Shown here piece by piece: positions 1 through 5,406 of a stretch of 33,837 nucleotides of DNA. The translations under genes were made by a program, and so were the position numbers. Every line of letters starts with the position of its first letter. The first letter of the stretch is position 1. Origin of the DNA: JABIBT01 sp964481835 (GTDB lineage Archaea > Nanobdellota > Nanobdellia > SCGC-AAA011-G17 > PNOQ01). Below the pieces are notes generated by a model. That model made no database searches, was not told the DNA's origin, and saw only the letters and a program-made list of their open reading frames with translations. The stretch is taken from positions 1 to 33,837 of the forward strand of contig CAYZTT010000007.1 in assembly GCA_964481835.1 (NCBI GenBank), read 5' to 3'.

Positions 1-28
1 AAAATTAAATTTAGGTCTATTTTGTTAT

Positions 29-102
29 GAGCCTGTGGCGTAGTCTGGTAGCGCATCGCCCTTACAAGGCGGAGGTCGAGGGTTCGAATCCCTCCGGGCT
101 CA
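29..102 (+). tRNA. tRNA-Val (anticodon UAC)
   Basis: The sequence folds into a standard 74-nt cloverleaf. The acceptor stem is GAGCCTG (29-35) with CGGGCTC (95-101), followed by discriminator A at 102. The anticodon stem TCGCC/GGCGG encloses the loop CTTACAA, which places TAC at 34-36, a valine anticodon. The T arm is GAGGG-TTCGAAT-CCCTC. CCA is not encoded, and no intron is visible in the anticodon loop. An AT-rich TATA-like stretch lies just upstream (about 4-13). The TATA box of the next gene begins only 9 bp after the tRNA, so there is hardly room for a separate terminator. Confidence 0.97.
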
Positions 103-139
103 TACAAACTTTTAAATCTTTATCTTAACTATAATTATT

Positions 140-886
140 ATGGATTATTCAAGACAGGAACTGGTGATTGGAAAGGAGGCCCAGAAAAAATTAGAGAAAT
201 CTAGGGTTGCTGTCATTGGTGTCGGTGCATTGGGTAGCTTGACTGCAGAATTATTAGTTCGAAGTGGAGTAAAAAAATTGATTTTGTTTGATAGGGATTT
301 TATTGAGATGAGTAATCTGCAAAGGCAACATATGTTTAAACTACAAGACGTGAATAAACAGAAAGTTAAGGTTTCTAAATCATATCTACAAGAGATTAAT
401 CCTAAAGTGAAAATAAAGGAATATTTTGAGAGTTTGATTCCAAACAATATTGATAAGTTAAAGAAAGTCGATTTAATATTGGACTGTACAGATAATATGG
501 AGACTAGGTTTTTGTTAAATGATTATTGTGTTAAGAATAAAATAGATTGTGTCTTTGCTTCTGCGGTCCAGGAGAGGGGGTATGTTTATGTTTTTACGAA
601 AGGACGAGCCTGCTATAATTGCATTTTTTCGGGATTGAGATCTATTGATTCTTGTGAAACTTTAGGTGTTCTAAATGGAGTCACTTCTTTGGTTAGTAGC
701 CTACAAGTTAGCGAAGCAGTAAAATTATTGATCGGGAAAGATGCCGAAGAAGATTTGATTTATGTCAGGCTGGATAAAAATAGTTTTGATAAAGTTAGAG
801 TAAAGAAAAAAGAGAAATGCGAAACTTGTAAAGGGAATTTTAAATATCTTGAAGGAAAAATAAAGAAAGATTTGTGTGGAAAATAA
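140..886 (+). CDS. ThiF/MoeB/UbaA-type E1-like adenylyltransferase
   Basis: This enzyme probably adenylates the C-terminal Gly-Gly of a ubiquitin-fold sulfur carrier using ATP. The 248-residue protein has the Rossmann nucleotide loop GVGALG (27-32), acidic D51/D53, the N59-x-x-R62 ATP-contacting motif, K74 and D118 of the TDN motif. The zinc pairs are C158-x-x-C161 and C227-x-x-C230. C172, in the SCETLGVL segment, sits where MoeB/UbaA proteins carry the sulfur-accepting cysteine. There is no rhodanese domain, so length and domains match MoeB/ThiF/HesA. A TTTAAA box at 111-116 lies 26.5 bp before the ATG, so the mRNA is probably leaderless. A carrier with a Gly-Gly tail (4680-4877), a TtuA/NcsA-type thiolase (6154-7062) and a cysteine desulfurase homologue (11567-12712) are nearby. 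I infer a role in tRNA thiolation, by analogy with haloarchaeal UbaA. Molybdopterin or thiamine roles are possible but no such genes are seen here. Confidence 0.9.
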   Translation: MDYSRQELVIGKEAQKKLEKSRVAVIGVGALGSLTAELLVRSGVKKLILFDRDFIEMSNLQRQHMFKLQDVNKQKVKVSKSYLQEINPKVKIKEYFESLIPNNIDKLKKVDLILDCTDNMETRFLLNDYCVKNKIDCVFASAVQERGYVYVFTKGRACYNCIFSGLRSIDSCETLGVLNGVTSLVSSLQVSEAVKLLIGKDAEEDLIYVRLDKNSFDKVRVKKKEKCETCKGNFKYLEGKIKKDLCGK

Positions 887-891
887 CTTTA

Positions 892-1098
892 TCAGCTGGC
901 GGGATATGGGTCATCTGGTGAGGCATTAATTGAATATATATTCTTTTTTGCTTTATCCTCTACAGTTCTAGGCAACTCCTGCCCTTTCTGAGTTTCAAGA
1001 TGTGTTAATAAGGTATCAAATAATCTCCAATCTCCGTCATTATCTGTGTCCATGGCGGCTTCATATGCCACATCAACGATTGAGAATATCCCTGCCAT
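892..1098 (-). CDS. small acidic protein of unknown function, co-transcribed with the GGDEF gene
   Basis: This 68-residue protein is not recognised. It is acidic, has no transmembrane segment or cysteine, and ends in a proline/aspartate-rich tail. Its ATG lies one base after the stop codon of the GGDEF gene on the same strand, so the two form an operon. Its stop is 5 bp from the stop of the E1-like gene, with which it converges. The tight linkage suggests a partner or regulator of the GGDEF protein, but no motif supports any particular role. Confidence 0.6.
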   Translation of the reverse strand: MAGIFSIVDVAYEAAMDTDNDGDWRLFDTLLTHLETQKGQELPRTVEDKAKKNIYSINASPDDPYPAS

Positions 1099-1099
1099 T

Positions 1100-1744
1100 T
1101 TAATATTTCACTCTGTTTTTCCCTGCTTTTTTTGCTTTGTATAATTTAGTGTCTGCAATTTTGTAAAGTGCATCTATCTGACCCTGTTGGTTTGCTCCAG
1201 TGTTTAAGCCATAAGAGGATACACCAATACTTACAGTTACATCTCTTTTTTCTCCGCCAAATTCAGAGTCTTTTAACTTGTCCTCTATCGCTTTCCTAAC
1301 TCTTTCTGCAACTATTTTTGCCCCCTTTATGTCTGTGTTTGGGAGAACGACTGCCAACTCTTCTCCACCGTATCTTCCGGCCATTTTTCTTCCAGCAAGA
1401 TCTGTTTGCCTCACATTCTCATAGATTGTTTCAGAAATTCTTCTTAACACTACATCTCCAATATCGTGACCATAATTATCGTTAATACTCTTGAAGTCAT
1501 CTACATCTATCATTAATAGACAAAGTGGTTTCTCAAATTTATCTGCCCTTTTGACTAATTTTTCTAATAAGTCATCAAAGGTTTCTCTCCTCAATAAACC
1601 TGTTAATCTATCATATCGGGCTTTCTTTTTCCAACGTCTTAATTCTCCCCTTAATTTTGCGTTCGAAGAGGATAATTCGCTGGTTCTTCTTTCTGCACCC
1701 TTATGTTCTTCTATAATTTCATGAAGTGGCTTGCCTTTTGTCAT
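1100..1744 (-). CDS. GGDEF-domain protein (putative diguanylate cyclase), cytoplasmic
   Basis: A short basic, probably coiled-coil N-terminus (about 1-42) precedes a complete GGDEF domain (about 45-214). Visible landmarks are DRLTGLLRR (45-53), the metal-binding D80 of DVDDFKSIND, N88, D97 of the GH-x-x-GD segment, and the active-site loop GGEEL (126-130), in which E replaces the D of GGDEF; this is a common active variant. The C-terminus has the usual ADTKLYKAKKAGKNR motif. A product-inhibition-site-like R112-x-x-D115 is present but is separated from the GG by 10 residues instead of the usual 5. There is no sensor domain or membrane segment. GGDEF proteins make c-di-GMP from two GTP in bacteria and are rare in archaea, so transfer from bacteria is plausible. 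The gene is divergent from, and shares a TATA box with, an RHS gene ending in an HD-GYP-like domain. Confidence 0.93.
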   Translation of the reverse strand: MTKGKPLHEIIEEHKGAERRTSELSSSNAKLRGELRRWKKKARYDRLTGLLRRETFDDLLEKLVKRADKFEKPLCLLMIDVDDFKSINDNYGHDIGDVVLRRISETIYENVRQTDLAGRKMAGRYGGEELAVVLPNTDIKGAKIVAERVRKAIEDKLKDSEFGGEKRDVTVSIGVSSYGLNTGANQQGQIDALYKIADTKLYKAKKAGKNRVKY

Positions 1745-1765
1745 CTTCTTGGTTTGGGAAATGTT

Positions 1766-1771
1766 TTTAAA
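1766..1771. promoter_or_regulatory. symmetric bidirectional TATA box (GGDEF gene / RHS copy 1)
   Basis: The palindromic TTTAAA is centred at 1768.5, exactly 24.5 bp from the ATG of the GGDEF gene (1744, minus strand) and 24.5 bp from the ATG of RHS copy 1 (1793, plus strand). This is the spacing expected for an archaeal TBP site driving leaderless transcripts in both directions. The whole intergenic region is 48 bp, so no second box of equal quality fits. Confidence 0.8.
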
Positions 1772-2283
1772 TATCTTTTTGTTTTTAATACCATGAAAAA
1801 AGAAGTGATTTTCTTGATATTCTTAGTTATTAGTATGCCTATCTCTTATGCGAAGGTTATTGATATTCCCGGAATTGCGCGAACAGGCGCGGAGACTGGC
1901 TCTGAACCCCTTGATGATGAATTTGGGATTAAGAAATTTGTTTATGCTAGTGAGGGACTTATGGCAGTGATTGAAAATGAGGGGGTAAAATATCATCATA
2001 AGGATAGGCTGAGTTATCGGTTGACTACAGATTCTTTTGGGAATTTGGATAAAGAATTTAAATCGTTGCCCTTTGTCAAGGGGTTGAGAATTCAGGAATA
2101 AATTATCCTTTTACTGGGAAAGAAGAAGACGAAAGTTCTTTGTATTATTTTGGGGCAAGATACTATGATGCTAACTTAGGAAGGTTTACAGGGGTTGATC
2201 CTTATTCTGGTGTAGGCAGAAATTTACCTTATGCATATGTTGCAAATAACCCTATGAATGCCTATGACACTAAAGGAGAATTC
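1771..2283 (+). repeat. duplicated RHS leader, signal-peptide and core segment, copy 1
   Basis: This segment is paralogous to 4922-5406. The 19 bases from the TATA region into the 5' spacer (1771-1789 and 4922-4940) are identical. The coding part aligns from the signal peptide through the RHS core to the Asn-Asn-Pro-Met-Asn motif. Similarity ends at the DPxG-like junction, after which the two C-terminal domains are unrelated. That is the pattern expected for polymorphic cassettes with swappable tips. Confidence 0.85.
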
Positions 2284-3045
2284 CTTCAGTTCTTGGTTCC
2301 TTTGGGGGCGTATGCGTATGCTACTGCAGTGGACCCTACTTTGCAGTTGGATATTGCAGATTTATCCATGGCGGAGCATAATTGGGAGAAAGCAATAATT
2401 TGGGCAGGTATCTTGAGCCCATTATCTGGGGCGGTAATAAGAAGGGGGGCGGATGCAACTATGTTGGTTGGGAAGGCAGTGAAATCTAAATTATTCAGTA
2501 GTCAACTGGGGAAAATTCCGCATTTGATTCCGCACCGAAAGCAGGTGAATGACGTTATGATGGAAGTTGGGAAAAATTTGGGCTATAACGATGCACAAAT
2601 GGCTTACCTTAAGCGTTATGGAGATGGACACGACCTTAGTAAAGTGGCTGGTGAGACTAGTGATGAATTTAAAAGACTTGATGATATGTCAGAAGCATTA
2701 AAAGCGGAAGGGAAGAGCACAAAACACCTTACCCCGGAGTTTAGAGCAGCTCACAGCGATGTGATTGAGAATGTAGATTATTGGCACCACCACCCGGATG
2801 AAATGGCAGCCGCAGGGTTTTCTCCCGAGCAAGTAGATTTTGGTGCAACAATGATGACCGTAGATGTATGGATGACCCTTACATCGCCCAATAGAGCAAA
2901 CCTTCCAATGGACTTGGCGTTTGATATATTTATTGGGGGCGAGGAGTATAAGAAAGTTATACGGGCAGTGGGAGAATCTCGTGCAGATGAAATTTTTTAT
3001 GAGACTATTGGGGCCTCTCAGAATTATTATTCTAGGACTCAATAA
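1793..3045 (+). pseudogene. secreted mini-RHS protein with HD-GYP-like C-terminal domain (frameshifted)
   Basis: The start at 1793 gives a signal peptide (basic start, hydrophobic core, SMPISYA cleavage region). It is followed by the last YD-type repeat (KYHHKDRLSYRLTTDS), the RHS-associated core (FTGKEEDESSLYYFGARYYD, then LGRFTGVDPY) and the NNPMNAYDTKG junction. The C-terminal domain follows (see 2512-2982). The frame is broken near 2080-2093. The upstream frame stops at 2099-2101 after 102 residues, and the downstream frame is open to 3045. Adding one G to the GGGG at 2080-2083 restores an uninterrupted protein whose length here matches copy 2. Only about 110 residues of RHS remain, without the usual large shell, as in copy 2. 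The junction has DTKG instead of the usual DPxG, so self-cleavage, if any, may be altered. The family delivers C-terminal toxins in bacteria; the role here is unknown. Confidence 0.8.
2512..2982 (+). other. HD-GYP-like phosphohydrolase domain at the C-terminus of RHS copy 1
   Basis: Counting residues from base 2140, the domain shows H132, then H164-D165 32 residues later, K168, an LTPE segment followed by H205, a histidine run H216-H218, and D242 followed by a short LTSPNR segment. HD-GYP enzymes have ligands in this order (H, HD, K, H, HH, D), with LT-x-E before the third site and DVFDALTS-x-R after the last. The H-to-HD spacing and the HD-x-x-K spacing match that family as I know it. The GYP tripeptide itself is not conserved, and the spacing in the middle differs. 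HD-GYP proteins hydrolyse cyclic dinucleotides; related HD enzymes act on other nucleotides. Substrate and activity are inferred. Confidence 0.7.
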
Positions 3046-3049
3046 ATAA

Positions 3050-3313
3050 CTATTTTAATTCTTTGGCTTTGCTTTGTGGGAGCTTGCCCTCGTATGGATT
3101 TGCAAAAGTGTCAATTGCTGAAACGGGGATTCTCGCTGTAGGAACAGCTCTACTTAAATTTTCTAGTAACAAAGTTAATCCTCTATTTTCTTTTCCTATT
3201 ACTTCACATACGTCTCCAATACCTGGTAATTTTGGATCATTTAATTCTCCTGCATCTACAGGGTAATCCCTAAAAAACTCATAATATTGTGCTATTTCTT
3301 CTTGCGGAACCAT
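3050..3313 (-). CDS. small protein of unknown function, convergent with RHS copy 1
   Basis: This 87-residue protein is not recognised. It is soluble, with no signal peptide or membrane segment, and has a proline-rich middle and a basic C-terminal end. Its stop lies 4 bp from the stop of RHS copy 1 in convergent orientation. A palindromic GTTTATAAAC at 3340-3349 is centred about 31 bp before the ATG and is its likely TATA box. In bacteria the gene just after an RHS tip often encodes an immunity protein. The position fits, but the opposite strand does not, and nothing in the sequence shows such a role. Confidence 0.55.
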   Translation of the reverse strand: MVPQEEIAQYYEFFRDYPVDAGELNDPKLPGIGDVCEVIGKENRGLTLLLENLSRAVPTARIPVSAIDTFANPYEGKLPQSKAKELK

Positions 3314-3381
3314 CTTTACATTTTTTTCAATCTTGAAGTGTTTATAAACCTTTCTATTTGTTGTAACTGTTTAGTAGAGAA

Positions 3382-3657
3382 TTAGTTCAATCCGAAAGAT
3401 TCTACAAATTTTGTTATTTGCCTGTACTCTTTTAGATATTCAAAACCTTTTTCTGTTAGAGAATAAGTTTTTCCTTTCTCGTTTTCTTTTTCGATTATAA
3501 ATTCTTTTGTTATTAATTCTCCTAGATATTGTTGCATCATCTGGTGAGAGAGATTAGATTTATAGAGGATATGGGTTGGTTTAATATTTTCACCCTTATC
3601 CCTTATGACTTCTAGTATGTCATATATTACTTGTAGCCTGTCTCGTTTTTTACTCAT
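3382..3657 (-). CDS. winged helix-turn-helix transcriptional regulator (archaeal COG3432-like)
   Basis: This 91-residue protein has the layout of small archaeal winged-helix regulators. The N-terminal helix (RLQVIYDILEVI) is followed by a helix-turn-helix ending near SNLSHQMMQQYLGELI. The wing contains ENEKGKTYSLTEKGFEYL, with the TEKG motif typical of this group. It binds DNA by inference. Its start overlaps by 4 bp the stop of the upstream membrane-protein gene, so the two are co-transcribed and probably translationally coupled. That suggests the membrane protein and regulator work together, or that the regulator controls its own operon. Confidence 0.85.
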   Translation of the reverse strand: MSKKRDRLQVIYDILEVIRDKGENIKPTHILYKSNLSHQMMQQYLGELITKEFIIEKENEKGKTYSLTEKGFEYLKEYRQITKFVESFGLN

Positions 3658-4316
3658 TTCTTAAGCACCCATACAAGGTTGATTAGGATAAATAAATACG
3701 CGAACAATTCTAGGAAATGGCCCACGACGTAGAATATATTATGGTTCAAGGAAAAGATGAAATGGATATCGCTTATTAGTAATAATAGGAATGCTACAAA
3801 GACTAAAAAGTTGGGGATATGCCTATTTTTGAGATAATTTTTGAGATAATGATATGCAATAAATACTTCAAACGTTGAAGATAACACGAAGAAGGTGTGC
3901 ACAGGATCTCTTCCTAGATAAATCGGGAGTAAGGATATTGTTAGTAATAGGATAAACGTTTTTGGACTTTTTGTTTTTAGAGTTATGAAAATTAATAATA
4001 CTAGCGCTGCAAGTGTGAATATCATGTGTGTGTAGAGTGCATTAAGCCCAAGATTTATTACCTGGCTAATATTTTGTAGTACATCTACGTTTTGACTTAA
4101 TTTGTGAAGAATCCCAAAGTTTAGAGTGGATTGTATGAAATAAGATAGCGATAATAGTAAGAATGCTACCCCAAATAGCATCGGAGATTTTTCTTTAGAT
4201 AGCTTGTATATCCTAAATGATTGAAATGCAACAAATAAAGTGATTATAGCAAAGGCTAATTCAAAGAATATACTATATTGGAAGAACCAATTTGGACAGA
4301 AACCTAATGAAACCAT
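3654..4316 (-). CDS. multi-pass (about 7 TM) membrane protein paired with a wHTH regulator
   Basis: The 220-residue protein consists almost wholly of hydrophobic segments, about seven, separated by short loops such as RIYKLSKEKSP and LKNYLKNRHIP. I do not recognise a named family. It heads a two-gene operon with the wHTH protein (ATGA-type overlap). A TTTTTAAG box around 4348-4355 lies about 35 bp upstream, which implies a short leader of roughly 10 nt. A sensory or signal-transducing role is possible because of the partner, but no ligand-binding or enzymatic residues stand out. Confidence 0.8.
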   Translation of the reverse strand: MVSLGFCPNWFFQYSIFFELAFAIITLFVAFQSFRIYKLSKEKSPMLFGVAFLLLSLSYFIQSTLNFGILHKLSQNVDVLQNISQVINLGLNALYTHMIFTLAALVLLIFITLKTKSPKTFILLLTISLLPIYLGRDPVHTFFVLSSTFEVFIAYHYLKNYLKNRHIPNFLVFVAFLLLLISDIHFIFSLNHNIFYVVGHFLELFAYLFILINLVWVLKK

Positions 4317-4408
4317 TGTCGAGTTAAGAAAAGTAAACGAGAATTCATTTTTAAGGTTTGTGGATTTGTTTTCTTTATTCTGTTTCTAAATCTATGTTTA
4401 ATAATCCC

Positions 4409-4453
4409 TTTATAAGGAAAAACCCAGAAAAGAGTAAGCTTTGAGGAGGTGAT
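4409..4453 (+). promoter_or_regulatory. promoter and full Shine-Dalgarno site for two micro-ORFs
   Basis: TTTATAAG (4409-4416) predicts transcription start near 4437, which leaves a leader of about 22 nt. The leader holds GGAGGTGAT (4445-4453), a nine-base match to the 16S anti-Shine-Dalgarno tail, 5 nt before the ATG at 4459. The same nine bases recur at 4551-4559, 4 nt before the ATG at 4564. Most first genes in the window have no Shine-Dalgarno site, so this pair stands out. Confidence 0.7.
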
Positions 4454-4458
4454 AGCTA

Positions 4459-4563
4459 ATGGATAAAATGAGCAACTTTGTGGAACTCAAATTGAAGGAG
4501 GCTAGAATCGATCATTGGGAAGAATATAGTGAATTGTTAGAAAATGAGGAGGAGGTGATATAA
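4459..4563 (+). CDS. micro-ORF A (34 aa, acidic), strong Shine-Dalgarno
   Basis: This reading frame runs from ATG 4459 to TAA 4561-4563 and encodes 34 residues. It is rich in Glu, Lys and Leu, likely helical, and ends in a Glu run. The start is supported by a perfect GGAGGTGAT site and a TATA box. Its last codons (gaggaggaggtgata) contain the Shine-Dalgarno site of the next ORF, so the two are coupled. I do not recognise the product. It could be a leader peptide, a small regulatory protein or a remnant. Confidence 0.5.
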   Translation: MDKMSNFVELKLKEARIDHWEEYSELLENEEEVI

Positions 4564-4683
4564 ATGAAAACTAGAAAAATGAAATACAATAGGTTTTTTG
4601 TTGGTGAGCTATATGACTTAGGATATGTTGAGAGTGAGGGGTTTGTGAGTGCAGACAATATTGGGTTATTGGAAATTGCTTAA
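4564..4683 (+). CDS. micro-ORF B (39 aa), strong Shine-Dalgarno
   Basis: The ATG follows directly after the TAA of micro-ORF A, with GGAGGTGAT at 4551-4559 as ribosome binding site. The product has 39 residues: a basic start (MKTRKMKYNR) followed by an aromatic and acidic segment. The stop codon (4681-4683) overlaps the stop of the ThiS-like gene on the other strand (4680-4682), so the genes converge without any spacer. No family is recognised. It may be a truncated end of a larger domain. Confidence 0.5.
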   Translation: MKTRKMKYNRFFVGELYDLGYVESEGFVSADNIGLLEIA

Positions 4684-4877
4684 CCCCCGGAGATTACTGA
4701 GAGGAATTTGATTACGTCGTTGTTATTTAACTTGGTGTCTTCAGTGACTAACTCATCGTTTTTTACGATTATGACTTCTTCTAGGTTTATACCTAGTTTT
4801 TGAGCTATTTCTGTTATTGAAGAGGCAATTAGCTCTTGTGCTTTGGTTGTTCTTTCATCTATTACTTTGATTTTCAT
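4680..4877 (-). CDS. ThiS/MoaD/SAMP-like ubiquitin-fold sulfur carrier
   Basis: This 65-residue protein has the beta-grasp pattern of ThiS/MoaD: a strand at the start (MKIKVI), a helix (about 13-29, SSITEIAQKLGI), VIIVKNDELV, and DVIKFLSVISGG ending exactly in Gly-Gly. The C-terminal di-glycine is the group adenylated by an E1-like enzyme and converted to a thiocarboxylate. It is the natural partner of the ThiF-type protein at 140-886 and of the thiolase at 6154-7062, comparable to TtuB of Thermus or SAMP2 of Haloferax. A CTTAAAT-type box near 4904-4909 lies about 28 bp upstream. The gene is divergent from RHS copy 2. Conjugation to proteins is possible but not shown. Confidence 0.9.
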   Translation of the reverse strand: MKIKVIDERTTKAQELIASSITEIAQKLGINLEEVIIVKNDELVTEDTKLNNNDVIKFLSVISGG

Positions 4878-4903
4878 TTTTCTTCTGCATATAATGTCTT
4901 TGA

Positions 4904-4925
4904 TTTAAGGAACCTTTTTATATAT
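4904..4925. promoter_or_regulatory. back-to-back promoters for ThiS-like gene (-) and RHS copy 2 (+)
   Basis: On the plus strand TTTTATATAT (4916-4925) is centred about 24 bp before the ATG of RHS copy 2 (4944). On the minus strand the box reading CTTAAAT around 4904-4909 lies about 28 bp before the ATG of the ThiS-like gene (4877). The arrangement resembles the GGDEF/RHS copy 1 intergenic region, but here the two boxes are adjacent rather than shared. Confidence 0.6.
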
Positions 4926-5406
4926 CTTTTTGTTTTTAATGTTATGAAAAGAGAAGTGATTTTGCTAATTTTGCTAATTAGTATGCCTTTTTCGTATGCT
5001 GAAATTTTGGATGTTCCTAAGATTTCGAATGATGGACTTGACAATATTGGGGGGGAAGCGGCGTTAAGAAATTTGTGTATGCCGGGAATAGTATAGTTGC
5101 TCCTATTGATGATTCTAATATTAAATATTATCATCGGAATCGAGCCAGTAATAGGTTGACTACAGATTCTTCTGGAAATTTGGATAAGGAGTTTAAATCA
5201 CTTCCTTTTGGCCAGAAAGTTTTGAATTCCGGAGTAGATTATGCATTTACTGGGAAGGAAGAGGATGAGAGTTCTTTGTATTATTTCGGAGCGAGATATT
5301 ATGATGATAATCTGGAAGGTTTACTAGTGTTGATCCAATTGCAGGAGAACATTCTTATGCTTATGTTTTAAACAACCCTATGAATTTAGTAGATCCAAGT
5401 GGAATG
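4922..5406 (+). repeat. duplicated RHS leader, signal-peptide and core segment, copy 2
   Basis: This is the counterpart of 1771-2283. It has an identical 19-base promoter-spacer (4922-4940), nearly the same signal peptide, and the shared blocks RLTTDS, GNLDKEFKSLPF, FTGKEEDESSLYYFGARYYD and NNPMN. Similarity stops at the DPSGM junction near 5406. Confidence 0.85.

Noticed and set aside
1703..1792. Upstream extension of the first RHS frame to 1703
   Set aside because: It would overlap the GGDEF gene and place the signal peptide inside the protein. The TATA box and the match to copy 2 fix the start at 1793.
2698..3042. Minus-strand frame inside RHS copy 1
   Set aside because: It is a shadow of the HD-like domain, lacks a promoter and has an implausible composition.
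2080..5315. Programmed -1 ribosomal frameshifting in the RHS genes
   Set aside because: Re-reading one base would restore each frame, but none of the three sites has a clear X-XXY-YYZ slippery heptamer, and two frameshifts in one gene would be needed in copy 2. Transcript slippage at the G7 tract alone remains possible.
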